64,000 nucleotides of DNA, from the NCBI GenBank assembly GCA_051745085.1, contig JBNJDR010000001.1:52178-116177 (forward strand). The letters run 5' to 3'. Source of the stretch: Halonatronomonas sp051745085. GTDB taxonomy: Bacteria > Bacillota > Halanaerobiia > Halanaerobiales > Halarsenatibacteraceae. Positions 1-8,445 of the stretch are shown in pieces. Each line of letters opens with the position of its first letter. The first letter of the stretch is position 1. The notes beneath the pieces were generated by a model. The model ran no database searches, was not told the origin of the DNA, and saw nothing but the letters and a program-made list of their open reading frames with translations. A program made the translations under genes and the position numbers.

Positions 1-977
1 CGGCTTTTCCCCTAACTTATCTTAACCATAATAACACTAATTATAAAATCTTCCCGGATACAGGGAACCTCTTTGACTATTTTTATCAAGAACACATCAT
101 CAAAAAAGACCTGGAACGGATGAAAAAAAGGCTAATGGATATTATTCAAAATTATTTAGAAAAAAATCACCGCCAGCAGAACAAAGTTAAAGGAAAAATT
201 AAAGAAAGTAAAAATGCTGATCAATATAAAAGAAAGGGAGAATTATTAAAATCTCAGCTGCACAAAATTAAAAAAGGACAAGAAGAAGTTACCTTGATAG
301 ATTATTATCAAGAAGAGCAGCCGGAAGTTAAAATTGAACTTGATCCAGAAAGAAGCCCGGCAGGAAACGTTAAATATTTTTTTAAAAAATATAACAAATT
401 AAAAAAAAGCAGGTCTCATCTGGTTCGAGAACTGGCTAAATTACATCATGAAGATAAATATCTCCAAAATGTTGAACATGGGTTAGAAGAAGCAGAAACT
501 AAAGATGAATTGGCAGAAATAGAAGATGAATTGAAGGCGGAAGGTTATATTAAAGATAAGAAGCAAAAAAGCCAGCAAAATGAAAAACTTCCGCCTCGGA
601 AATTCATTTCTTCAGAGGGTTATCAAATTTTAGTGGGTAGGAATAACCGCCAGAATGATCAGTTAACTAAGAAAATAGCTAATAAAAATGATCTCTGGGT
701 TCATACCCGGAAAATAGCTGGATCTCATGTGATCATTAAAAGAGATACTGATAAGGATGTCCCAGAAAAAACTATATACGAAGCAGCTTTATTAGCAGCA
801 TATTTTAGTAAAGCTAAGGAATCGGAAAATGTCCCCGTGGACTATACTGAAGTAATTAATGTAAATAAGCCTAAAGGAGCAAAGCCGGGAATCGTTTATT
901 ATGAAAACCATCAAACCCTTTACGTTACACCGAATAAAGAAGATTTAAAAACTATTCTGGCGAACTCTCAATCTTAG
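1..977 (+). CDS. rqcH: RqcH/NFACT family ribosome quality-control protein, 5' truncated by the window edge
   Basis: The reading frame is already open at base 3 and runs without a stop to 977, so only the C-terminal part (about 325 residues) is present. The Met codon at 120 is internal. The visible part has a Lys/Glu-rich coiled-coil region, then the NFACT-R domain (DUF814) with the signature DLWVHTRKIAGSHVIIK near the end. Proteins of this family (Rqc2/RqcH, formerly called fibronectin-binding protein FbpA) bind stalled 50S subunits carrying peptidyl-tRNA and recruit tRNA-Ala to add C-terminal Ala tails. The 3' end overlaps the convergent lnt gene by 26 bp. The family assignment is firm; the cellular role is taken from the family. 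Confidence 0.9.
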   Translation, partial: AFPLTYLNHNNTNYKIFPDTGNLFDYFYQEHIIKKDLERMKKRLMDIIQNYLEKNHRQQNKVKGKIKESKNADQYKRKGELLKSQLHKIKKGQEEVTLIDYYQEEQPEVKIELDPERSPAGNVKYFFKKYNKLKKSRSHLVRELAKLHHEDKYLQNVEHGLEEAETKDELAEIEDELKAEGYIKDKKQKSQQNEKLPPRKFISSEGYQILVGRNNRQNDQLTKKIANKNDLWVHTRKIAGSHVIIKRDTDKDVPEKTIYEAALLAAYFSKAKESENVPVDYTEVINVNKPKGAKPGIVYYENHQTLYVTPNKEDLKTILANSQS

Positions 978-2490
978 TCTTTTCCTTGTTGTTCTTATTA
1001 AACCCTGCCCTGAATAATTGATAAACAGGCCCTACGATTAGTGTTATAAATAAAGCAAAATAAGCTATGGTATCTCCATAAGTTTGATAGAATGTAGGGC
1101 CAGTTTCAAGATCATACAGGTCGACAGAAACAATTCCTACTTTGTCGAGTTTTAAAAAACTACCATCAGGATAAACTAAACCATTAATAGCCTTATTCCC
1201 TGCTTTAACAACAGGTCTGCGGGTTTCAACAGCTCGCATCCGGGCTGCCTGCCACATCTGATCCTGTAAATTACTTTCTCCAAACCAGGCTTCATTAGAA
1301 ATATTTACAATAAAATGATTATTACTTATTTCCTCTTTATCAGCAGGAGGATAAAGTATTTCCGAACAGATCAATACTCTAAAAAAAACTTCCTCTCCAT
1401 TTGCAGTTGTGAGATTAAAATATTCAATTTCTTCTCCAGCAGTAACTGAACCCCATCTCTGCCCGCTAAAAAACTCAGCCAAACCAGCCAGGGGAATAAC
1501 TTCCCCGGGAATCAAATCATTCTTATCATATCTTGTTAAAATCTCATTTTCTGAATTAATTAAAAACGCTGAATTGTACTGTTTATTTAATTCTTCTCTT
1601 CTCGCCTGGTTACCTAATAATAAATATCCCTCAGGCTCATATATTTCGTTGAATTTCTCCCGATAGTAACTATTCCTGGGATAATCAAAAGTTAAAGCAG
1701 ATTCTGGTGTAATAACAAGATCTGCTCCATCCTCAAACAATCTATTACTAGTAGTTGCTATTATTTCTATATATTCCTCAACATTTTGAGAAAGCCATTT
1801 TTCTGACTGAGAAATCTCAGTAGAAACTATTCCAATATCTATGGTCCCAGTAGAAGTTAACCTTTGTTCCTGCAGGCGGGCAATAGTTTGAGAACTCACG
1901 TAATTTGCTGCAAATAATAAAATTAAAATCATTAAAAGATAACGCAGACGTTTAACTGTAAACAGCTTATAAATCAGTCCATTTATTAATAATACTATAA
2001 AAGATAATAAAAACAGACCACCATATTCCGCTAACTGCAGAAGGAAATTAGCTCCGACTTGAGTTGTACCCATAGTACCAAAAGGAAAATAAGGAAGAAT
2101 CAGATTAAATAAATATTCTAGAGCTACCCAGCTGCTAGCTATAAATATAACAGAAGTCTTTTTAGCCTTACCCCGTTCTATTAATTTATATGCCACTGCC
2201 CAGAGACCTGTATTTAAGCCTGCCAGTATGAACATAGCAGATAATAAGATTAATAATAATGGCCAGGGCAAACCACTAAAATCTCGTAAAGGATAATATA
2301 ACCAGCGGCTTGATCCAATTGTTAAAGTTATTCCTAATATCCAACCATAAAAAAGAGCCTGCTTAATCCCGTTGGTATTTTTAATGACTATAATAGTAGG
2401 AACTAACGCAAACCAGGCTACCCAATACAAACCTGGAATGCTTAATGGTATCGTTGCTAAAATTCCACTTAATATAATTAAGACAGCCAC
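952..2490 (-). CDS. lnt: Apolipoprotein N-acyltransferase
   Basis: Lnt moves an acyl chain from phospholipid to the N-terminal Cys of lipoproteins, the last step of lipoprotein maturation in diderm bacteria. The 512-residue length is normal. Residues 1-205 hold six or more hydrophobic segments, followed by a CN-hydrolase domain with the Glu-Lys-Cys triad: Glu in VITPESAL (about 263), Lys in YDKNDLIPGE (about 324) and Cys in LICSEILYP (about 375). A further hydrophobic segment lies at the C-terminus (about 478-495). It is the last gene of the operon starting near 5997 and follows the crp-like gene by 28 bp. A complete triad argues that it is active. Lnt is uncommon in monoderm Firmicutes and supports an outer-membrane organism. 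Confidence 0.93.
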   Translation of the reverse strand: MAVLIILSGILATIPLSIPGLYWVAWFALVPTIIVIKNTNGIKQALFYGWILGITLTIGSSRWLYYPLRDFSGLPWPLLLILLSAMFILAGLNTGLWAVAYKLIERGKAKKTSVIFIASSWVALEYLFNLILPYFPFGTMGTTQVGANFLLQLAEYGGLFLLSFIVLLINGLIYKLFTVKRLRYLLMILILLFAANYVSSQTIARLQEQRLTSTGTIDIGIVSTEISQSEKWLSQNVEEYIEIIATTSNRLFEDGADLVITPESALTFDYPRNSYYREKFNEIYEPEGYLLLGNQARREELNKQYNSAFLINSENEILTRYDKNDLIPGEVIPLAGLAEFFSGQRWGSVTAGEEIEYFNLTTANGEEVFFRVLICSEILYPPADKEEISNNHFIVNISNEAWFGESNLQDQMWQAARMRAVETRRPVVKAGNKAINGLVYPDGSFLKLDKVGIVSVDLYDLETGPTFYQTYGDTIAYFALFITLIVGPVYQLFRAGFNKNNKEKTKIESSPE

Positions 2491-2518
2491 AATAATTCCC
2501 CCATTTGCCTATCTGAAG

Positions 2519-3184
2519 CTATAATAACTTCTCTTTCAATTTCTGCTTGTCCAGTAAAACAATCTTTCTACCTCTACTTGCGATCAAACCCTGTTCTTTT
2601 AATTTACTTAAATTTCTACTCACGGTTTCTCGGGTTAATCCTAAATAGCTAGCCAGCTGCTGCTGATTAAGCTCTTCCAGGGCTACATTATTTTCTTTAG
2701 TTTTAGCCATTTGCAAAAGAGATTGGATTATCCGGGACATAGAGTCCTGGAGGGCCATGCTTTCCAGTCGGCTTTGAGAATAAAATAGTTTTCTGGCCAT
2801 GGTTTCTAACATTCCCCACCCGATTTCTGGATTCTTGATAAAATACTGACGAAAATCATGGCGGGATAAAGAGGCCACTTTGCTATTCTGCAGACAAACA
2901 GTGGTAGCTGGATATATATTATGGCCAAATAAAACAACCTCTCCAAAGACCTCTCCTGGTTCTACAAATTTTACGATATGCTCCCGTCCGTCGGCTGAAC
3001 TTCTCGTTATCTTAACCTGGCCTTCTCGTAAAAAGAACATTTCCTTACCTTCATCTCCAGCTAAAAATATGGTCTCTCCCTTTTGATAAGTTTTGAAAGT
3101 GAGTAGATCATAGATTTCAGCAAGCTGATTTTCTTTCAAATCCGAAAAAACAGGAAAATCCCTTAAAAAATCTAATTTATCCAT
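2519..3184 (-). CDS. Crp/Fnr family transcriptional regulator
   Basis: This 221-residue protein has an N-terminal cyclic-nucleotide-binding-type beta-roll (about 10-125, with GEVFGEVVLFG) and a C-terminal Crp-type winged helix (about 150-215) with recognition-helix sequence LGLTRETVSRNLSKLKEQG. The effector cannot be read. The cAMP-binding Arg-Ser pair of true CRP is not evident, and there is no N-terminal Cys cluster as in oxygen-sensing FNR. The start codon overlaps the stop of the B12-binding gene by 8 bp, implying translational coupling. It may regulate its own operon, but that is inference. Confidence 0.9.
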   Translation of the reverse strand: MDKLDFLRDFPVFSDLKENQLAEIYDLLTFKTYQKGETIFLAGDEGKEMFFLREGQVKITRSSADGREHIVKFVEPGEVFGEVVLFGHNIYPATTVCLQNSKVASLSRHDFRQYFIKNPEIGWGMLETMARKLFYSQSRLESMALQDSMSRIIQSLLQMAKTKENNVALEELNQQQLASYLGLTRETVSRNLSKLKEQGLIASRGRKIVLLDKQKLKEKLL

Positions 3185-4814
3185 GAAATTCCTCCAATTT
3201 ATTAATTCTTTCTATTTCTGTTAAAACTTTATCCTCTTTATAATCGTAGGCATCACAACCACCTTCAACAATCTTTGTTTTTAATAACCCTGCTGCAGTT
3301 ACATTGTTTTTCAAATGGGGTGCATCGATCAAACCGATCTTTATAGCTTCAGTCAGAATACCTGGATCTGCCCATGGCCTTCTAACTTGAGAAGATAAGT
3401 CTGCAATTTTTTCTAATAAATAGTCAACTTCACTTAACAAGTGATTTTTTCTAGCCTGAACTAATTTATCATTGATAAGGTCAGGATAATCATACTGGGC
3501 TTTTTCCAGAATATGCCTGGCTAATTTGCAGCTGGCAATCACCTCATCTGCGCGGGCTGCATGGTCAGCTTCTGGATAACCTACCACGTGCACAATATCA
3601 GGCTGCAGAGCCATACCCTGCCAGGTCGAAAGAGCTAATTGAGCTCTGGCCCTCTCAAAATCTGCTGGAAAACTAGCTAATCCGGCTCTAACCTGAGTTA
3701 TTATATTAAAATCAAAATCCGCTAACCTTTGTATGAGTTCTTGTTTTGCTAACATTTTAGCTAAATCCATTCGATAACTGGTTGCGGCTGGATTATTAAA
3801 CATATATTGAGCTATATAATCTTTCACTCCACTTTCTTTAGCATTATAGGCCGCTAAAAAGGCCATTGCCACAGCAATAGTATCAGATGAATCGCGCAAA
3901 CTCCAATGATGTGACTCATTAACTTCAACAGGTATACCTCTTCTTCCGTGCCAGCTCATTGCTGATTGATTTTCCTTGATTGCTTGTTGTAAAGCCCGCT
4001 CACTTCTACCATCTAAGACACTATACCAGGTCAAAGGGATAGCGGCCCAGGCATTTTTAATCGTGTCCTGAAGCAATTCGGCCATTTTCAATAAATGCTG
4101 CGTTCCACTATACGATCTGATTAAAGGATAATTTCCCTGGCGAGTAGCTTCATATAAATCCCGGAAGTCCTGAGCAGACCTTAGTGGAACACCCCCGGCA
4201 CCAGTAAGTTCTTCTTGAATATTTTCTGGTTCAAAGTAAAACTGCTGAGTATTTTGATCTGGCCCTATAGAAATAACATCTAAAACTTCAGCTTGAGCTA
4301 TCTTTTCTATCCCGGCGATAGTAGTAGTAAGATCGGGCTGTCCATAGTGATGTCTTATTATAGGTAGAGGGCTTCTGGCCTCAAGCAAATCTTTTAGGTT
4401 TTTAATCGAATTACTACCCCTGGCTTTAAAATTTTCCCCTTCCAAAAAGGCGATGGTTTCTTGAATTTTGGTCTTGCCTCCAAAAACCATCTCAAAGAAA
4501 TCCAGATCTTTAGCAACCTCAGCTACTGGCTCAGTCCCGCCAAATATATACTTATATCCAGCTAAGTCACGTTCTTCTGCTTCTGTTTTTAATCTGGTTA
4601 AAACATTTCTGGCAGTAGAAGGGGTTAACCTGTAACTAACTGCTATATATTCCGGATCGGTTTCTGCCACTGCGTCCAGAAGCTTGCTTATGGAAACAGC
4701 TGGTCCTACAAATTTGGTATTATAACCTTTTTTCTCAGCTAAATTAAGAAAATTTATAACTCCACCAACATGAACACAGTTTTCAAGAGAACAGGCTAAA
4801 ATTAACCTACTCAT
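3177..4814 (-). CDS. B12-binding domain fused to a glutamate-mutase-E-like TIM barrel; substrate unknown
   Basis: A 545-residue protein. Residues 1-120 look like a base-off cobalamin-binding domain: CVHVGG stands where DxHxxG is expected (the ligand His and Gly are kept, Asp is replaced by Cys), a Ser lies in AVSYRLTPS, and a GG lies in YIFGGTEP. Residues 130-545 resemble the barrel of methylaspartate (glutamate) mutase subunit E. Blocks such as RSYSGTQHLLKMAELL and GIPVEVNESHHWSLRD, followed by AMAFLAAYNAKESGVKDY, line up with MutE blocks around RHGTPDARLLAEII and AVGITEALLAAEQGVKN as I remember that family. It overlaps both neighbours by 8 bp (opine-dehydrogenase-like and Crp-like genes). 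Substrate and reaction are unknown. A carbon-skeleton mutase or aminomutase on an amino-acid-derived compound is an inference. Confidence 0.7.
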   Translation of the reverse strand: MSRLILACSLENCVHVGGVINFLNLAEKKGYNTKFVGPAVSISKLLDAVAETDPEYIAVSYRLTPSTARNVLTRLKTEAEERDLAGYKYIFGGTEPVAEVAKDLDFFEMVFGGKTKIQETIAFLEGENFKARGSNSIKNLKDLLEARSPLPIIRHHYGQPDLTTTIAGIEKIAQAEVLDVISIGPDQNTQQFYFEPENIQEELTGAGGVPLRSAQDFRDLYEATRQGNYPLIRSYSGTQHLLKMAELLQDTIKNAWAAIPLTWYSVLDGRSERALQQAIKENQSAMSWHGRRGIPVEVNESHHWSLRDSSDTIAVAMAFLAAYNAKESGVKDYIAQYMFNNPAATSYRMDLAKMLAKQELIQRLADFDFNIITQVRAGLASFPADFERARAQLALSTWQGMALQPDIVHVVGYPEADHAARADEVIASCKLARHILEKAQYDYPDLINDKLVQARKNHLLSEVDYLLEKIADLSSQVRRPWADPGILTEAIKIGLIDAPHLKNNVTAAGLLKTKIVEGGCDAYDYKEDKVLTEIERINKLEEFHG

Positions 4815-5997
4815 TTAAAACACCGTCCTCAATACCTTTTTCCCTGATTAATTTATTCTCTTTCTGGCGAAACTTCCATTGATAGTTAACTACATTATCT
4901 TCTCCTAATATATTGCCCCAATTAACCAGGTTATAAATCTCATCTATGCTCAACCCCTCCAGACCAAGTCGTTTTAAGTTTCTACCTGTACTCCTATAAT
5001 CTACCCCACCGACCAAGCTAGCTAAATTTATAATCAAATCAATAGTCGATGTCTCGATATTAACTAATTTAGCCAGCGATGAAATAGGGACTAAACTCAT
5101 GGGGACATCTTCTGTTATATATCTATGATTTAAACCTATCGGTGCTCTTATCCCATGATAGTACTCATTAGCTTGAAGTAGTTCATATAAAGTCTCTCCT
5201 TCTGCTCCATAAGAGATACGCAGCCATTCTTCAGCAGAAACTGGCTTGATCCCAAAAGCCTCAGCTACTTTCATTCTTTCATTATCCATTTGGGCTAAAA
5301 CTTTTGCGACAGATTGAGAAATTCCTTCCTGATAATAATTAAATTTACCACCTGTACTTTCTATCCAGGCCATATTTAAAAGTGTTGGAGCAGGGTGAAA
5401 TATTGCTCCAATATTATCGAGCCCTGTTTTTAATATATTGTCTGTAAAAACAAATTGTGGGAAGATAGGATGAAGCATCTCTGCAACTTTTTCGGTCTTC
5501 TCAGCAGGAAACACAGCTGCTTCTACTATCCTTTTAGCTCCAAATATATGAGAAGTTCTATTGAGCAAAGATCTGCTGGCAAATAGGAAAGTCTGGGTTT
5601 CAGCTAATATCACTTCTGTTTGTACAGAATTTTTGTTAAGGATGTTTTTAAACTCCAAACAACCACCTGTCCGCCCCGGACTGAGTAAAATTACCTGGCC
5701 TGGTACTAGATGCTCTGCCAGGAGTTCAGCCATAAATTCATGGCCATTAGCAGGTGTGACTATGATAATTACATCCGCTCCATCTATGACCTCAGCTATA
5801 TTAGTACTTACATGTTCAAGCCGACCCTCACCCTGAAATAAACCCTGTAATTTGATCACGGGATTCTCTATTAGCTCAGTTAACCTGTTTTCACTCCGGT
5901 TAAATAATTTTGTTTTATAACCTCTCCATGCTAAAAAACCAGCTAAGGCCAGACCGCCGTTACCTGCTCCCAATATAGCGATATTAACTTTTTTCAT
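4807..5997 (-). CDS. NAD/NADP octopine/nopaline (opine) dehydrogenase family protein
   Basis: Opine dehydrogenases reductively join an amino acid to a 2-oxoacid, or the reverse. This 396-residue protein has an N-terminal Rossmann fold (IAILGAGNGGLALAGFLA, residues 5-22), then the central region typical of the family (VIIIVTPANGHEFMAELL, LLSPGRTGG), and an all-helical C-terminal domain containing the family-type AIFHPAPTLLNMA and GIRAPIGLNHRYITEDVP. It is the first gene of the minus-strand operon, has a strong GGAGGA site and overlaps the B12-binding gene by 8 bp. No metallophore synthase lies nearby, so an opine-metallophore role is not supported. The true substrate cannot be read. Confidence 0.85.
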   Translation of the reverse strand: MKKVNIAILGAGNGGLALAGFLAWRGYKTKLFNRSENRLTELIENPVIKLQGLFQGEGRLEHVSTNIAEVIDGADVIIIVTPANGHEFMAELLAEHLVPGQVILLSPGRTGGCLEFKNILNKNSVQTEVILAETQTFLFASRSLLNRTSHIFGAKRIVEAAVFPAEKTEKVAEMLHPIFPQFVFTDNILKTGLDNIGAIFHPAPTLLNMAWIESTGGKFNYYQEGISQSVAKVLAQMDNERMKVAEAFGIKPVSAEEWLRISYGAEGETLYELLQANEYYHGIRAPIGLNHRYITEDVPMSLVPISSLAKLVNIETSTIDLIINLASLVGGVDYRSTGRNLKRLGLEGLSIDEIYNLVNWGNILGEDNVVNYQWKFRQKENKLIREKGIEDGVLNE

Positions 5998-6028
5998 CTA
6001 ATCTTCCTCCTAAACTTATCTGTGAAAC

Positions 6029-6043
6029 AATATCACTGATATT
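6029..6043. promoter_or_regulatory. 15-nt palindrome in the opine-dehydrogenase leader
   Basis: AATATCA-C-TGATATT is a perfect inverted repeat with 7-bp arms. It lies just downstream of the predicted transcription start of the opine-dehydrogenase operon. It could be an operator, possibly for the Crp-like protein of the same operon, although it is not a canonical CRP or FNR site. Confidence 0.35.
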
Positions 6044-6059
6044 AATTCTTAATAGTTTA

Positions 6060-6088
6060 ATTTTATCATACCAGAGAGTTAATCACAA
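6060..6088 (-). promoter_or_regulatory. Candidate sigma-A promoter of the opine-dehydrogenase/B12/crp/lnt operon
   Basis: Read on the minus strand, TTGTGA and TAAAAT are separated by 17 bp, about 60 bp upstream of the 5997 start. The match is moderate. Confidence 0.4.
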
Positions 6089-6097
6089 TGAATTTTA

Positions 6098-6140
6098 AAA
6101 GCCCTACCGATGTCATATTAAACAACATTGGCAGGGCTTT
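6098..6140 (-). terminator. Intrinsic terminator after the EF-G-like gene
   Basis: AAAGCCCT(A/G)CC(G/A)ATGT arms (6098-6113 and 6125-6140) form a long stem with two mismatches. Read on the minus strand the stem ends in TTTTAAAATT. It lies 43 bp after the stop of the EF-G-like gene. Confidence 0.75.
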
Positions 6141-6182
6141 AATTCTTAATAAATAATTTACTGTTTTAAAGTAGAGGAATGA

Positions 6183-8252
6183 TTATTCTTCCTCACTTTG
6201 ACGGGCATTTTTAATTACATCGTCAGACTCTTTTTCTGGTAAGCGGTCGTAATGAGAAAACTCCATAGTGAAAGAACCGTATCCACCAGTTAATGATTTT
6301 AATTCTGTGGAATAAGTAAACATTTCCGCTTGAGGCACCTGAGCTTTTATGATCTGCTTACCATTACGTGGATCCATCCCTAAAATCCTGCCTCTACGGG
6401 AATTGAAATCCCCCATAATGTCTCCCATAAACCTATCAGGAACGGTAACTTCTACTTTCATTACCGGCTCCAGTAAAACAGGATTTGCCTGTTCTAGCGC
6501 TTTTTTGAATGCTTTAGAAGCTGCAATTTTAAAGGCCATTTCTGAAGAATCAACATCATGATAAGAACCATCATAAAGGATAGCTTTAAAATCAACTACT
6601 GGATAACCAGCTAAAACTCCCTCTTCTTTCGCTTCTTTTATTCCCTTTTCTACCGCAGGAATATATTGACTTGGAATAGCTCCGCCAAATATTTCTTCCT
6701 CGAACTCAAAACCCTTACCAGAAGATAAAGGCTCAAACCTGATCATTACGTGTCCATATTGACCCCGGCCGCCAGATTGTTTCTTATATTTTTCTTCAAC
6801 ATCAGCCTTACTTTGAATTGTTTCTTTATATTCAACACTAGGAACATCAGTCTGAAAACTGACATCGAACTTTTCTTTGCATATTTTTTTGATGACATCG
6901 AAATGAACTGTCCCCATTCCATAAACAAGTAATTCTTTTGTTACTCTATTGTAATCAACTTTAAATGTCAGATCTTCCTGGCTGTATCTTTGAATGGCAT
7001 TAGACATCTTCTCTTCATCATCACCTTCAACTGGATAAACCTTTTGCACTAACATAGGTTCAGGCAGCTCCAGTGGGCTTAAAATTATGCCATCACCAGG
7101 ATTAGATATGGTATCAGAAGTTTCTATTTCATCAATTTTAGCAACTGCTCCGATATCTCCAGCTACCAATTCATCAACAGTTTCCTGCTCAGATCCATTT
7201 AGTTTATAAAACTTAGTTGTCCTTATATTTATGTCTCGATTGGCAATAACCAAATCGCTATCTTTATTTACCACTCCTTTAAAAACCCTGAAAATAGAAA
7301 GTTTACCTATATAAGGGTCGACCATGGTTTTTCCTACCCGGGAAAGTAATGACCCTTCCTGGTTAAATTCAATGTCCACTTCTTTACCTTCTGCATCCTT
7401 TAAACCTGAGGTCATGGTGGCATTAGGATTTAATCTAATTATATAATCAAAAGCTTCTTTTACCCCTGAATTTTCAACCGCTACACCAGAAAAAACGGGG
7501 ACCGCTGTATAGTCAGCTACCGCTTTAAAAAGTGCATCAGTAACTTCTTTATTGGTTATTTCCTGATCTTCTAAGTATTTCATCATCAGTTCATCATCTG
7601 ACTCAACTACACCTTCAATTAATTCTAGATAATATTCGTCATAAAGATCTTGATATTCATCTCCAATTTCAGAACGATTTCCTTCTTTGTCTATATGCTC
7701 ACCAGTGAGAAGATTAAGTACTCCATTATAGTCTTCTCCGGTTCCAGCTGGTATGGTCATAGGAATTAAAGGAATATCACTAAAGGCTTGAAGATCAGCA
7801 AAAAGGCTCCCAAATTCAATCCCATCTTTATCGACTTTATTTATAAACATAAATCTAGCAATGTTGTTATCTTTTGCTTTATTCCAAACATAATGAGTAT
7901 TTACTTCAACACCACTACTACCATCGATTAATACCACAGCGCCTTCAACCATACTGAAAGCACTAGCTACTTCTCCTCTAAAATCTGCATAACCTGGAGT
8001 ATCAATTAAATTTACATGTTTTTTCTTCCAGGGAAACGAAAAGTATGAGTTAGTAATAGAATATTGCTGCTTCTTTTCTACTGGAGTAAAATCAGAAGCT
8101 GTATTACCATTTTCTACTTTGCCAGCTTCTTTTATTTTGCCGGAATTTAATAAAATCATTTCATTAAATGTTGTTTTACCGGCCCCTCCGTGTGAAACTA
8201 GTGCAAGGTTTTTAATATCTTTTGTTTGATAACTGGACAATCTTAACACCAA
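6183..8252 (-). CDS. EF-G-like translational GTPase (second-type FusA paralogue)
   Basis: A 689-residue protein with the full EF-G domain order: a G domain with Walker A variant SHGGAGKTT, G3 DTPGYADFRGEV and G4 NKVD, then domains II-V. The EF-G domain IV loop lies near GGRGQYGHVMIRFEP and the C-terminus ends in a normal EF-G fold. The P-loop (SHGGAGKTT rather than AHIDAGKTT) and the DFTPVEKKQQYSI switch region resemble EF-G2-type proteins rather than the main translocase, which usually sits with rpsL/rpsG. No ATG fits the start: TTG 8252, GTG 8249 and TTG 8240 are all possible behind GGGAAAGG, and the family N-terminus favours 8249 or 8240. Role in translation, stress or recycling is unknown. 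Confidence 0.88.
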   Translation of the reverse strand: MVLRLSSYQTKDIKNLALVSHGGAGKTTFNEMILLNSGKIKEAGKVENGNTASDFTPVEKKQQYSITNSYFSFPWKKKHVNLIDTPGYADFRGEVASAFSMVEGAVVLIDGSSGVEVNTHYVWNKAKDNNIARFMFINKVDKDGIEFGSLFADLQAFSDIPLIPMTIPAGTGEDYNGVLNLLTGEHIDKEGNRSEIGDEYQDLYDEYYLELIEGVVESDDELMMKYLEDQEITNKEVTDALFKAVADYTAVPVFSGVAVENSGVKEAFDYIIRLNPNATMTSGLKDAEGKEVDIEFNQEGSLLSRVGKTMVDPYIGKLSIFRVFKGVVNKDSDLVIANRDINIRTTKFYKLNGSEQETVDELVAGDIGAVAKIDEIETSDTISNPGDGIILSPLELPEPMLVQKVYPVEGDDEEKMSNAIQRYSQEDLTFKVDYNRVTKELLVYGMGTVHFDVIKKICKEKFDVSFQTDVPSVEYKETIQSKADVEEKYKKQSGGRGQYGHVMIRFEPLSSGKGFEFEEEIFGGAIPSQYIPAVEKGIKEAKEEGVLAGYPVVDFKAILYDGSYHDVDSSEMAFKIAASKAFKKALEQANPVLLEPVMKVEVTVPDRFMGDIMGDFNSRRGRILGMDPRNGKQIIKAQVPQAEMFTYSTELKSLTGGYGSFTMEFSHYDRLPEKESDDVIKNARQSEEE

Positions 8253-8445
8253 CCTTTCCCTATATTAATAATTGTTTAGATATAGCTATTTTTGCAGCTA
8301 TAAATTTAAAATAATGATTAGTAAAAAAAGTTTGAATTAATTTGTTATTTATTTATTCTATAAAGTACAGTTTAATTCCTGCATTTTTATTAATTTTATT
8401 TACTATTTTGTTATTTGTTTTTTTATTGTAGGCTAAATTCAGGTT

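Noticed and set aside
4807..5997. Opine metallophore (staphylopine/pseudopaline) biosynthesis locus
   Set aside because: No nicotianamine-synthase-like, histidine racemase or metallophore transport gene is adjacent; the partner is a B12 protein.
6021..6037. CRP-like half sites TGTGA and TCACT upstream of the opine-dehydrogenase gene
   Set aside because: The spacing is 7 bp rather than 6 and the second arm is imperfect; not a convincing CRP site.
6750..6932. Overlapping 60-codon frames on both strands within the EF-G-like gene
   Set aside because: Shadow frames inside a conserved coding sequence with no ribosome-binding sites.
8253..8445. Searched for a riboswitch or small RNA in the AT-rich gap after the EF-G-like gene start
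   Set aside because: No stable hairpins or conserved motifs seen; it most likely carries only the promoter.
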